Positions 45,564 to 54,041 of a stretch of DNA of 64,000 bases are shown here, piece after piece. Numbering within the stretch: position 1 is the first letter of the stretch; each line of letters opens with the position of its first letter. This DNA comes from Desulfosporosinus metallidurans. GTDB lineage: Bacteria > Bacillota > Desulfitobacteriia > Desulfitobacteriales > Desulfitobacteriaceae. The position numbers were made by a program, and so were the translations under genes. Below the pieces are notes generated by a model. That model did not search any database, was not told the DNA's origin, and saw nothing but the letters and a program-made list of their open reading frames with translations. Location: the NCBI RefSeq assembly GCF_001936615.1, contig NZ_MLBF01000015.1, positions 33,078-97,077 on the forward strand. Direction: 5' to 3'.

Positions 45564-46400
45564 CTATTCTACTTTTTGGTTCTCAGTGCTATCCGTGCGG
45601 ATTTTATAGATAAAACCATTGCCACTTACTTGGGGTGTCGCCAACATTTCCGATAATTTGAGATAATATATCCAGTCGCCCACGATATTGGGCTTAACAT
45701 GTCCATCGTTTATTATCTTTGTTTTGCCTGTGCCGTCCGTGCGGATTTTATAGAGAGAATAATTATCGCTTCCATTTGTATAATATATCCAGTCGCCCAC
45801 GACATTGATGGAAAAAGCGTAATCACTAGTTATCTTTGTTTCAGTGGTGCCGTCCGTCCTGACTTTATAGAGAGTGACTAAAATATCGAGAGAATCGTTG
45901 CTACTTTTTGTATAATAAATCCAGTCGCCCACAACATTGATGCTACCAGCTGTATCGTTCTTTATCTTTGTTTTGCCCGTGCCATCTGTCCTGACTTTAT
46001 AGAGATAATTTTCGTCGTTTGAATTTGAATAATAAATCCAGTCGCCGACTACATTGATGTAAAGAGCTAGATCGTCGTTTATCTTTGTTGTGCTGGTGCC
46101 GTTCATGCGGACTTTATTGAGGGAACCCTTTTTGATTCCATCAATATGTGTATAATAAATCCAGTCGCCCTGCTGAGCCGCAATACCCAAATTAGCAATA
46201 TTGCCCGGTGTATTGCCGCTCGTGTTTGCGACTTTGTTAGCAATATTACCTTGTGTATTACCACTTGTGTTAATATCTGCAGTTTTTGAAGGTGTCACTT
46301 CATTTGTTGATTTATTTGTGTTTCCACATCCAACCAGCAAAAGAATTGTACTGAAACACAGAATGCCAACAAGTAATAATTTATTTGAAAATTTTCTCAT
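45564..46400 (-). CDS. DUF5050-repeat lipoprotein
   Basis: 278 residues with a lipoprotein signal (LLVGILCFSTILLLVGC; Cys about residue 25). After a Thr/Asn-rich linker with NTxGN-type repeats there are five to six DUF5050 repeats, each built as NVVGDWIYYTN...LYKIRTDGTGKTKI, predicted to form a beta-propeller-like outer-face domain. The same repeat forms the exported half of the sigma fusion at 60585-62354, so the two proteins may see the same ligand. There are close relatives at 60032 and at the right edge of the window. Confidence 0.83.
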   Translation of the reverse strand: MRKFSNKLLLVGILCFSTILLLVGCGNTNKSTNEVTPSKTADINTSGNTQGNIANKVANTSGNTPGNIANLGIAAQQGDWIYYTHIDGIKKGSLNKVRMNGTSTTKINDDLALYINVVGDWIYYSNSNDENYLYKVRTDGTGKTKIKNDTAGSINVVGDWIYYTKSSNDSLDILVTLYKVRTDGTTETKITSDYAFSINVVGDWIYYTNGSDNYSLYKIRTDGTGKTKIINDGHVKPNIVGDWIYYLKLSEMLATPQVSGNGFIYKIRTDSTENQKVE

Positions 46401-46516
46401 AAATATCCTTCTTTCAATTCATATTTACCCAATATATTCCTTATCCTCTTATAAAATTGAGTTGAGTATTGTATTCATTTAATGTATTATCTTGTTATCC
46501 CAATAAGAGTATTGTG

Positions 46517-46900
46517 TTATTGCCTCTTCAAACTGTAAAGTGCTTTTGTTGCACCCGCGTTTTCAAAAATCTGAATTTCATCGTTATTGGTTACTTTTAC
46601 ATAAAATGTCGTTTCATTATAGCCACTTTGTGATACTTGTAATAAGTAGTAGCCATTAGAGTCTACCTTCTCCGAGATACTATAGACAGGCGATGGTCCC
46701 CCGATATCAATTTTTGCTACATTCTTACAGGATCCGTTGTCACTGAACGAACGGATAGTTCCGCGATCATCTTTCCACATTCCGACAATATTAAACCGGG
46801 CTGAGGAACATCCTACAACTAATATGCATACAAGCAATAATAATCCGATTGAAACTTTATGCTTCAAAATATTTCCATCCCTTCTTGAATAATCATGCAT
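46517..46900 (-). CDS. small lipoprotein
   Basis: Up to 127 residues with a lipoprotein signal, VSIGLLLLVCILVVGCS. The ATG at 46898-46900 overlaps the end of the preceding zinc-ribbon frame; a TTG at 46865-46867 would give a more usual signal peptide starting KHKVSIG, so the start is uncertain. The mature part (FNIVGMWKDDRGTIRSFSDN; ISEKVDSNGYYLLQVSQSGY) resembles small lipocalin-like domains that measure a deviation from a baseline; no firm family assignment. Confidence 0.7.
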   Translation of the reverse strand: MHDYSRRDGNILKHKVSIGLLLLVCILVVGCSSARFNIVGMWKDDRGTIRSFSDNGSCKNVAKIDIGGPSPVYSISEKVDSNGYYLLQVSQSGYNETTFYVKVTNNDEIQIFENAGATKALYSLKRQ

Positions 46901-47207
46901 CTATTTGATGCGACCCGCATACAAAACAATATTTATCATTGATATCGAGTTTATTTCCGCAACTCGAGCAATATACTGAAATAACTTTTTATGCCTTTAT
47001 TTCTACTGTTTCCTCCAAATCATCGTCGCTGTGATTCTTCATCTTAGAAACTATATACAGACATGTGCCGCCCGCAATAAGGATTCCAAAGTAAAAAGGA
47101 TCAAATCTGCTGTGAAAGCCTATTAATCTTAATTTGACGATGCCAACTAAAACTAGAATGATACCGATTATCTGTAGGATGTTTTTAGATTGTTTCATAA
47201 ACCTCAT
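46893..47207 (-). pseudogene. small membrane protein whose zinc ribbon follows an in-frame stop (copy A)
   Basis: Paralogue of the gene at 56796-57110 and of the same length (104 codons plus stop) if the internal TAA at 46989-46991 is ignored. The first 72 residues hold two membrane helices (NILQIIGIILVLVGIVKLRL; FYFGILIAGGTCLYIVSK). After the stop the same frame continues YCSSCGNKLDINDKYCFVCG to TGA at 46893. Either the ribbon has been lost recently, or the stop is bypassed; the truncated form may be functional. Confidence 0.75.
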
Positions 47208-47240
47208 TTCTCTTGAATGCCGTATATGTAAATTCCTTTT

Positions 47241-47876
47241 TTAGAGTCCCGAAGAGCCATGCGATGGCGTACCGCATTCACCACAAAATTCATCATCAAT
47301 TTCAAGTTCTTTTCCGCAATCTGAGCAAAACACCGATGTCCCTTTTTTTACATTTGTTTGTTCTCCCGTCTCGTTTATGATTTTGCCCGATGCATCAGCA
47401 GCTTTAAAGGCTGCAAGGACTTGTTGGCGTAATTTCTTTATTTCATCTTGCCCTGTGACAATACCGGAATTTTCTACCCATGAAAGAACTCTAAATACAC
47501 ATTTTGTTGTAGTTCCACTACGAGTGAGAACTACTTCAGCTTCGAAACTCTTCGGCCTCAATTTATGGCCAAACGCATAAGTTATACGATTTGGACTGAT
47601 CGATGATTGGTAAAGAACACCTTTGAAAGCTATTGGAAGCGATTCATTTGAAACCTTAATTTGACTTTTGAGCTTGTCCATAACGACTAGTATAGATGCC
47701 GGCGTCTCGAAGTCGAGTTGTTCATTAACTTGACTTTGGCCCTCCTTATGCATTGATCTTAGAAAGACCTTCGTCATTAAAGCTTTACTTGCAGCTGATT
47801 GCACCTTATACATCAAGTAGTAGAAACCTAGACCGAGTACGCCTAAGAGTAGCAATAATAATATACTTCTGTCCAA
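47241..47876 (-). CDS. membrane-anchored protein with a C-terminal zinc ribbon (copy A)
   Basis: 211 residues: an N-terminal membrane helix (ILLLLLLGVLGLGFYYLM), a soluble domain of about 130 residues (LPIAFKGVLYQSSISPNRIT; KCVFRVLSWVENSGIVTGQD) and a zinc ribbon at the end (FCSDCGKELEIDDEFCGECG). The homologue at 56163-56687 has the helix and domain but ends before the ribbon. Both are followed or preceded by the small two-helix gene (46893, 56796), so they were duplicated as a pair. Function unknown. Confidence 0.78.
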   Translation of the reverse strand: MDRSILLLLLLGVLGLGFYYLMYKVQSAASKALMTKVFLRSMHKEGQSQVNEQLDFETPASILVVMDKLKSQIKVSNESLPIAFKGVLYQSSISPNRITYAFGHKLRPKSFEAEVVLTRSGTTTKCVFRVLSWVENSGIVTGQDEIKKLRQQVLAAFKAADASGKIINETGEQTNVKKGTSVFCSDCGKELEIDDEFCGECGTPSHGSSGL

Positions 47877-48066
47877 TTGAAATCCCCCTTTTCCATTTCA
47901 CCAAAAATGCGGTTTATTTTGAGTTCGCCAGACTGTATTCAATCGCAAATAAAAAATAAGGAAGCGGCTCTGAGTTTAGAACACTCGCAATTTCCTGGGC
48001 ATCAACGATTCTATTTGTTATGACTTGACTTCTCCTAAAGTATTTGACTTGACACTATACTAGATA

Positions 48067-50652
48067 TTATAAAATATTAACAGAAATTCCGTTGGTATTT
48101 GCATACCTTTCAGCGTAAGAGTTCTTATAGCAGTTTATTATAAGACTTGTGCACCCCGCAAATGCACCCTGCTCAATACTCGTTACACTGTTTGGAATTG
48201 TTATGTTTTTAAGGTTTGTGCAACCACCAAACATACTATCCGGAATGTTTGTGAGGCTGGATGGAATGGTTATGCTTTCAAGGCTTGTGCATTTATAAAA
48301 GGCACCGGCACCAAAATATGTAACGTTATTTGAAATTGTAACCTTTCTCAGACTTGTGCACCCCATAAATGCACCCTTGCCAATGTCTGTAACACTATTG
48401 GGAATAGTTGTTGTTTTGAGATTTGTGCAGTTCATAAACGCTGCTACACCAATTGTTTTTATGCTGTTCGGCAGTGTGATGCTTGTTAGATCCGAAAGAC
48501 CTAAGAACACATTGTTATCGATACTATTTATCCCATCAGGAATAACTACGCTTCCTCCCTTGCCCGTGTATTTAGTTAACATTCTAGTTTGGTCTATTAC
48601 AAAATCACTGTTTGACTTAGAATCAAAAGTTTCTATTATTTGCTTAGGTGTTGTGCTATCTGCCACTGTTCCGTCGCCAAGTTGACCCTTTTCATTCCAT
48701 CCCCAAGCCCAAAGCGAACCATCTGTTTTTATGGCAAAGCTACAAAAATCACTTGCCTCTACTACTGTTACTCCACTTGCCATTATTTGCTTTGGTGTAT
48801 AAATGTTAGATTCAGTTCCATCGCCAAGTTGACCATAAGTATTTAAACCCCAAGCCCAAAGTGAACCATCTTTTTTTATGGCTAAAGTATAATCTGCCCC
48901 CGCCGCTATTGCTGTTACTTCACTTGCGATTATTTTCTCTGGCAATGCAAAATATTTTTCCCCGCCAGATGTTCCATTGCCAAACTGGCCATATTGATTA
49001 AAACCCCAAGCCCATAATGATCCATCTGTTTTTAAAGCGATTACATGAGCCCCTCCTGATGCTATTGCTTTAATGCCACTTTCTATTATCTTCTTAGGTG
49101 TATAACTAATCGTTCTAGTTCCATTGTTAAGTTGATCACCATAATTAGCTCCCCAAGCCCAAAGTGAACCATCTTTTTTTAGGGCTAGGGTGTATCCTAC
49201 ACCTGCTGCTATTGATTGTACTCCACTCGCTATTATTTGCTTTGGTACGACGCTTGTTATTTCAGTTCCGTCGCCAAGTTGACCATATAAATTATCTCCC
49301 CAAACCCAAAGTGAGCCGTCTTTTTTCAGTGCTAGGGTATATTCAGAACCTGCCGCTATTGATGTTACTTCACTTGCGATTATTTGTTTTGGAATTCTGC
49401 TATCTGCTCTAGTACCGTCGCCAAGTTGACCATAATAGTTCCATCCCCAGGCCCAAAGTGAACCATCTTTTTTTAAGGCTATGGTATGAGAAATACCTGC
49501 CGCTATTGCTATTACTTCACTTGTTATTATTTGCTTAGGAATATTGCTATTTGCCGTAGTTCCGTCGCCAAGTTGACCTCTATCATTATTTCCCCAAGCC
49601 CAAAGTGAACCGTCTTTTTTTATGCCTACGGTATGATCCCAACATGCAGTTATTTTTACAAATGGATTTTGTGCGGTAGTTTGTATGTTTGCTTCCGGAG
49701 TTTCGTTATTTATACTAATTTTTGCTGCTGACTGGTTTAAAGTACCGAAACTCGCTGGACTGCTCCTGTTGGCATTCATCACCATGGGAATTGTAACCGC
49801 TGAGATTGCCACAGCGCCCGCAACGATTCCGGCCACAATCTTCGTGCGAACCGAAAGTGTGGAAATTTTGTGCAGCAGATGAAATTTTGAAGTCTGCGCC
49901 GCTGTTTGCGCTACCGTTTGCGTCGTGGAGACAACTATATGCACCCCTGCGTTGACGGTTGAGAGTATTTTCGCCGCAGCTTCCGGCCCAAGAGCATTCT
50001 CTTTGGCATATGCTTCCATAATAAAGATGATCAACGGTACGACAGCAACATTGTAAAGCTTCACGCCTTGCTTCTCATAGCCTTCCACGCCTGTCTTAAT
50101 CTGACGTCTTGCATATATCAGGCGGCTCTTGACGGTGGCTACGGGGCATTCTATAATCGCCGCAATTTCTTCAACGTTCAGTTCCTGATAATAATGGAGC
50201 AGAAGGGTGGTTCGCTGAGCTTCCGGCAGGTTGTCTATCAGCGCCATAATCATGTTGCGGGTTTCAGACTTATCGAGCACCTCATGCGGGATGAAATCAC
50301 CCGAGGTATCCTCGATTGCATCGCTGGCATCTTTATCTTCTAACTCTTCCTTTTCAGTCAGAAGAACTTCTTTCTGTTTGCCAAGAAAATCCTTGCATTT
50401 GTTGACGACGATTTTGGAAAGCCATGCGTTGAACACTTCAGGGTTTATAAGCTTGTCAATAGATTTATAAACGGATATGTAGGTCTCCTGAACAATATCC
50501 AGTGCATTTTCATGGTTACGCACCATTTTCAATGCCAGAAAATAGACTTTGTTGTGCGTAAGCTCATAAAGCTCCTCAAATGCCTGCTGATCTCCGCTTT
50601 TAAGTTTTGTGACAATATTAATTATCCTGACTTTGGTGCTTTCATCATCCAT
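48067..50652 (-). CDS. membrane-anchored ECF sigma factor with RCC1 and BspA-LRR ectodomain
   Basis: 861 residues. Residues about 19-95 are sigma region 2 (QAFEELYELTHNKVYFLALK; LDIVQETYISVYKSID), about 135-188 sigma region 4 (LPEAQRTTLLLHYYQELNVE; VATVKSRLIYARRQIK). A membrane helix at about 270-292 (KIVAGIVAGAVAISAVTIPM) follows a weaker hydrophobic segment near 200-217. Residues about 333-680 hold seven RCC1 repeats (ALKKDGSLWAWGWNYYGQLG), enough for one propeller, then six or seven BspA-type LRRs (IPNSVTDIGKGAFMGCTSL). The sigma part would be inside and the repeats outside, so an outside event could steer transcription. It follows the SecD-like gene by 76 bases. Confidence 0.85.
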   Translation of the reverse strand: MDDESTKVRIINIVTKLKSGDQQAFEELYELTHNKVYFLALKMVRNHENALDIVQETYISVYKSIDKLINPEVFNAWLSKIVVNKCKDFLGKQKEVLLTEKEELEDKDASDAIEDTSGDFIPHEVLDKSETRNMIMALIDNLPEAQRTTLLLHYYQELNVEEIAAIIECPVATVKSRLIYARRQIKTGVEGYEKQGVKLYNVAVVPLIIFIMEAYAKENALGPEAAAKILSTVNAGVHIVVSTTQTVAQTAAQTSKFHLLHKISTLSVRTKIVAGIVAGAVAISAVTIPMVMNANRSSPASFGTLNQSAAKISINNETPEANIQTTAQNPFVKITACWDHTVGIKKDGSLWAWGNNDRGQLGDGTTANSNIPKQIITSEVIAIAAGISHTIALKKDGSLWAWGWNYYGQLGDGTRADSRIPKQIIASEVTSIAAGSEYTLALKKDGSLWVWGDNLYGQLGDGTEITSVVPKQIIASGVQSIAAGVGYTLALKKDGSLWAWGANYGDQLNNGTRTISYTPKKIIESGIKAIASGGAHVIALKTDGSLWAWGFNQYGQFGNGTSGGEKYFALPEKIIASEVTAIAAGADYTLAIKKDGSLWAWGLNTYGQLGDGTESNIYTPKQIMASGVTVVEASDFCSFAIKTDGSLWAWGWNEKGQLGDGTVADSTTPKQIIETFDSKSNSDFVIDQTRMLTKYTGKGGSVVIPDGINSIDNNVFLGLSDLTSITLPNSIKTIGVAAFMNCTNLKTTTIPNSVTDIGKGAFMGCTSLRKVTISNNVTYFGAGAFYKCTSLESITIPSSLTNIPDSMFGGCTNLKNITIPNSVTSIEQGAFAGCTSLIINCYKNSYAERYANTNGISVNIL

Positions 50653-51523
50653 TTTTTGACACCTCGATTTAATCTATTCTAGTATTCTGAATTCGAGATA
50701 AGGCGCTATTTATCGCTTACCTCGGTATTTATCTTTTCTCGATAATAGTCAAACTTACCGGTAAGGAACCTGAACGCATCAGCACGGCATCATCAGTAGC
50801 CGCCTCCATGGTTTCATAACCGGTAATCTCCGCTTGGCCGTTGAGGATCGGTGTATTAACTGTTGGATTAGTCCGGAGTTTATCATCTAAATATATACCT
50901 ATCCGTTGACCTATGTATTTGCTTGTTAAATCTCCGAACTTCTTGGCCCCGTCAGAAGTAAAGGTCAGGCTCACAACGAATTGTCCTGATTGCCCTATAC
51001 TGGCTTTGGCATCACTAATTTGGTCACCCCCCAAAACCACATATCCCTGAGGATCCCTGAAAGTCAGCTTGGCAGTCGTCCTGATAACCTCTACGGCATT
51101 ATCCAGTTCTTTAATTCCAGCGATATCTACAACAATCTGTTTTTTATCATAATCAGTCTTAATTACAGGTTCTGAGACTCCCAGTCCATTAAGCCGTTTA
51201 GCGATAGTCGTATTGGCTTTGTCCATGTCATTGTTAGTAATTGTTTTCCCCTCTTTATCCGGCTCCGCTTGAAACACCAGATGAACTCCCTTTTGGGCAA
51301 CGATTCTCCAACCCCAGAAGCCCCCTGCTACCAGTATTACTGCAATCAGAGTACCTATGATAATCTTGAATTTCATTCCCTTTCCCGGATTCTGGCTGGG
51401 TAAGCCCACATTCCCACCTGGCTCCTGAATCCCCTCACCTAGTTGAGTAATCATACTTCCACAAGCCACACAGAATTTTGAGTCAACTGGTAATTGTGCT
51501 CCACACTTTGAGCAGTATTTCAT
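49780..51523. repeat. segmental duplication 2, left copy (partner about 61470-63225)
   Basis: The whole SecD-like gene, the 76-base gap and the first 290 or so codons of the sigma fusion recur at 61470-63225. Homology ends within the codons just after the membrane helix, where the ectodomains change. Confidence 0.87.
50729..51523 (-). CDS. zinc-ribbon, TM protein with a SecD P1-like exported domain (copy A)
   Basis: 264 residues from ATG 51521-51523 (MKYCSKCGAQ; the start matches the copy at 63225). Zinc ribbon CSKCGAQL...FCVACGS, a short linker, a membrane helix near residues 52-72 (IIIGTLIAVILVAGGFWGW), then a domain matching the first periplasmic part of SecD (HLVFQAEPDKEGKTITNNDM; KRLNGLGVSEPVIKT; SLTFTSDGAKKFGDLTSKYI). 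The later SecD membrane helices are absent, so it cannot be a normal SecD. It immediately precedes the sigma fusion and both were duplicated together, which suggests a joint task. Confidence 0.83.
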   Translation of the reverse strand: MKYCSKCGAQLPVDSKFCVACGSMITQLGEGIQEPGGNVGLPSQNPGKGMKFKIIIGTLIAVILVAGGFWGWRIVAQKGVHLVFQAEPDKEGKTITNNDMDKANTTIAKRLNGLGVSEPVIKTDYDKKQIVVDIAGIKELDNAVEVIRTTAKLTFRDPQGYVVLGGDQISDAKASIGQSGQFVVSLTFTSDGAKKFGDLTSKYIGQRIGIYLDDKLRTNPTVNTPILNGQAEITGYETMEAATDDAVLMRSGSLPVSLTIIEKR

Positions 51524-51599
51524 CTTTATAGCCATTCCTTTCGCTACGTTCAAGGCACAAAACGTTATGAAACGTATTGGCTTTGAGCGTTATTTTTGT

Positions 51600-51827
51600 T
51601 TATTCTACAAACATAGGGCTAGCAGTTAACTACAAATCACGAGGAGGTGAGTGGGCTACTCCAAACACGGAGTGACCGCATTTTTATATGTGTAGATTGC
51701 CTTTACAAGCACAAATAAGTGTGACTTTGAGCACGCAGACTTATCTTTGTATAAACATTACTCGTTTATAGCTAGGCAATCAGTCAATGCTGTCTATCCC
51801 TTCAACTCTAAGAAAGGAGATTTTCCT
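51600..51827 (+). mobile_element. non-coding left end of the IS110-family element, candidate bridge-RNA region
   Basis: About 230 bases without a gene precede the transposase. In the IS110 group this end encodes the bridge RNA that selects target and donor. I see small hairpin potential but could not fix loops or the exact element end. The role is inferred from the family. Confidence 0.4.
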
Positions 51828-53072
51828 ATGGCTTTGAAAATTGTCCATCAAATTTGTTGTGGCATTGACGTCCACAAAACCTTTGTGGTTGCCTGTATTG
51901 CTTCAACAAACAGCAAGGGGGTTACTGGTTACAAACGCCATCGCTTTTCTACCTTTACAAAAGGCCTAAAAGAGCTGTCACAATGGCTTTGTGAAAACAA
52001 CTGTTACGAAGTTTGCATGGAGTCTACCGGAAAATACTGGATTCCGATCTTCAATATTCTTGAGGATTCCTGCAACATCACCCTCGCCCACCCAAAGTAC
52101 GTCAAAGCGATTCGCGGTAAAAAAACGGATAATAAAGATGCTCAGTGGATTGCCGACTTATTCAAGCACGACCTCGTTGCAGGTAGCTTTATGCCACCGC
52201 TTGCAATCAGACAGCTTAGAGACTTGATGCGCTATCGCTCTAAGCTGACCAACTTTATGTCCAGCGAAAAAAACAGACTACAGAATTGCTTGACAGTATC
52301 CAATATTCAACTTGGTAACGTCGTTTCGGACACATTTGGCAAGAGTTCTATGAAGATTATTGACAAGATCCTTGAGAACCCTCTGGATACCACATTTGAC
52401 TTAGAATCCCTAGTACATTGTTCTCTGCATAAAAAACTTCCTGAACTTGAGCTTGCCGTTGATGGGTTTATCACACCCGAACAAGCAGATAAACTTAAAG
52501 TCATTAAGCGCCACTATGAAGATCTCACTGAGCGCAGATCAGATCTCGAAAGAATTATCCTTTCTCTTTCCGCGCCCTACTCAGAAGAAATAAATTTGAT
52601 TTTAACTGTTCCGTCCTTTAAAAACATCTTTTCTGCCATTACCGTGGTTTCCGAAATAGGTGTCAATATGGACGTGTTCTCGACAGCTAAGCATTTATGC
52701 TCCTGGGCAGGGCTTACACCTACGAATAACGAAAGTGCCGGAAAGAAAAAGTCTGTTAGGATTTCAAGAGCTGGTTGTTACATCAAGCCACTTCTTGTCC
52801 AATGCGCTACTGCTGTGGTAAAGAGTGAAAAGCATCCTGAAATCCGTAACCGCTACTTAAACCTCAAAAAGCGTCGTGGACACAAACGGGCCATCATTAC
52901 TATTGCACGTATGCTTCTTACTGCGATCTATATGATTCTTAAAAAGAAAGAGCCCTACAATCCTGAATTGTACAAAAAATCCGATGTTCTTCCAGTAGAC
53001 CGTGAAATCACGGTTGAACAAGCAATCTTGATTGCTAAGCATCAAGGATATCGAATAAAAGCTACAGCCTGA
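51828..53072 (+). mobile_element. IS110-family transposase (DEDD recombinase)
   Basis: 414 residues from ATG 51828-51830 with AAAGGAG eight bases upstream. The N-terminal RuvC-like DEDD domain has CCGIDVHKTFVVACI (Asp), VCMESTGKYWIPIF (Glu) and KTDNKDAQWIADL (two Asp). The C-terminal Transposase_20 part contains LTVPSFKNIFSAITVVSEIG, CSWAGLTPTNNESAGKKKSV and RISRAGCYIKP, with the serine believed to act as nucleophile. The gene is complete and on the opposite strand to its neighbours. It inserted just upstream of SecD-like copy A, so it could have changed the promoter of the SecD-like/sigma pair. Confidence 0.93.
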
Positions 53073-53437
53073 CTCAGTACGTTAATTCAATTTTAATTCA
53101 TCGCTTGATGGCTTGTTTGCTATGCGCAAAAATTGATATGCGTTATCCTACAAATGTTTCAGACTTCCCCTCCAGTAATAAATTTTATACTATAATTTGT
53201 ATATCAGTAAACTTATACCAACAAGTCTTATGGAGCCGATATAATCCTTAACATTCTTCGTATGGAGATAAATAAACATACCAATAATGCCGTGCTTAAC
53301 AATCCCAATGACCCTGCCATCGGTGCTTTCATCCATCTTTTTCCACCTATATTTATCCATTTCAGTATAGTATGTCATAAACGTTATTTCAAGAATTTTT
53401 ATTATTCGACATATTTTTCCGTTTTCGATTTATCCTC
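53073..53437. other. right flank of the IS110 element, no supported gene
   Basis: The short reading frames here overlap on both strands and show no motif. The right end of the insertion sequence should lie in the first 100 bases; I could not define it. Confidence 0.35.
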
Positions 53438-53566
53438 TTATTTCCGACCTTTCCATTGATCAATTTTGAAAAGAATAATCCGCAGAATCCGTTTTGCTTC
53501 TTCTAAGGGCAGCCGGTTATCTTCCGCAATCCGATCTAACAAAAGAGTTAAAGTATTTTTCGCCAT
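53438..53566 (-). CDS. very small protein of 42 residues, unknown
   Basis: The minus strand encodes MAKNTLTLLLDRIAEDNRLP and EEAKRILRIILFKIDQWKGR, a natural-looking amphipathic helical peptide from ATG 53564-53566 to TAA 53438. An AGAGGG lies 12 bases upstream, further than ideal. It could be a real small protein or the tail of a lost gene. Confidence 0.4.
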   Translation of the reverse strand: MAKNTLTLLLDRIAEDNRLPLEEAKRILRIILFKIDQWKGRK

Positions 53567-53652
53567 ACATTCATCGAACCCTCTTCTTTTTTTATTTACA
53601 CCCTATAGACGTCTTCAAATTGATTTAGGATTTAAAAAAGGTAAAGAATTTA

Positions 53653-53698
53653 AAAAATCATAGGCACGTAGATTGATTCAATCTTCGTACCTATGATT
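53653..53698 (-). terminator. intrinsic terminator
   Basis: A long stem, AATCATAGG.ACG / CGT.CCTATGATT extended by AGATTGA/TCAATCT with two mismatches (53656-53698), is followed on the minus strand by TTTTAAATTC. It should end the transcript of the WG-repeat lipoprotein and the relic after it. Confidence 0.75.
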
Positions 53699-53757
53699 AA
53701 TTGAGTATAGGTGTTGTCTTTAACCCCATCCCCGTATCACGTCTGAGTGTCAACTTA

Positions 53758-54035
53758 TTTGCTTTGTTTCCCAGCTGCTTTTTGTTGTTCCGTCACCAGT
53801 ATTCGTACCCCATGTCCAAAGTGACCCATCTGTTTTTATGACGATAGTATCTTCCTCACCTGCCGCTATTGTTGTAACGCATGAGCTCCAATACTGGTAA
53901 CACTTTTGGGATTATGCAGCATCCTGTTTTGCAACTGGGATACTGAATTGAAATTCATTTGTCTTTGTAGAACAATACACCGCCTTCGGTTAAATATGAC
54001 AAGTTATTGTCATCGACATATATTTTGATAAAAAT
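53758..54035 (-). pseudogene. relic of a BspA-LRR plus RCC1 ectodomain
   Basis: Across frames the minus strand gives IYVDDNNLSYLTEGGVLFYK, YPSCKTG, IPKSVTSIGAHAL (BspA-type LRR) and then VTTIAAGEEDTIVIKTDGSL and WTWGTNTGDGTT (RCC1). Stops and frameshifts break it. The order, LRR before RCC1, is the reverse of that in the intact fusion at 48067, so it comes from a different family member. No sigma part remains. Confidence 0.65.
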
Positions 54036-54041
54036 TATAAA

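Noticed and set aside
50729..51523. SecD protein translocase subunit
   Set aside because: Only the first exported domain of SecD is present, on a zinc-ribbon/one-helix carrier; the transport helices and SecF are missing.
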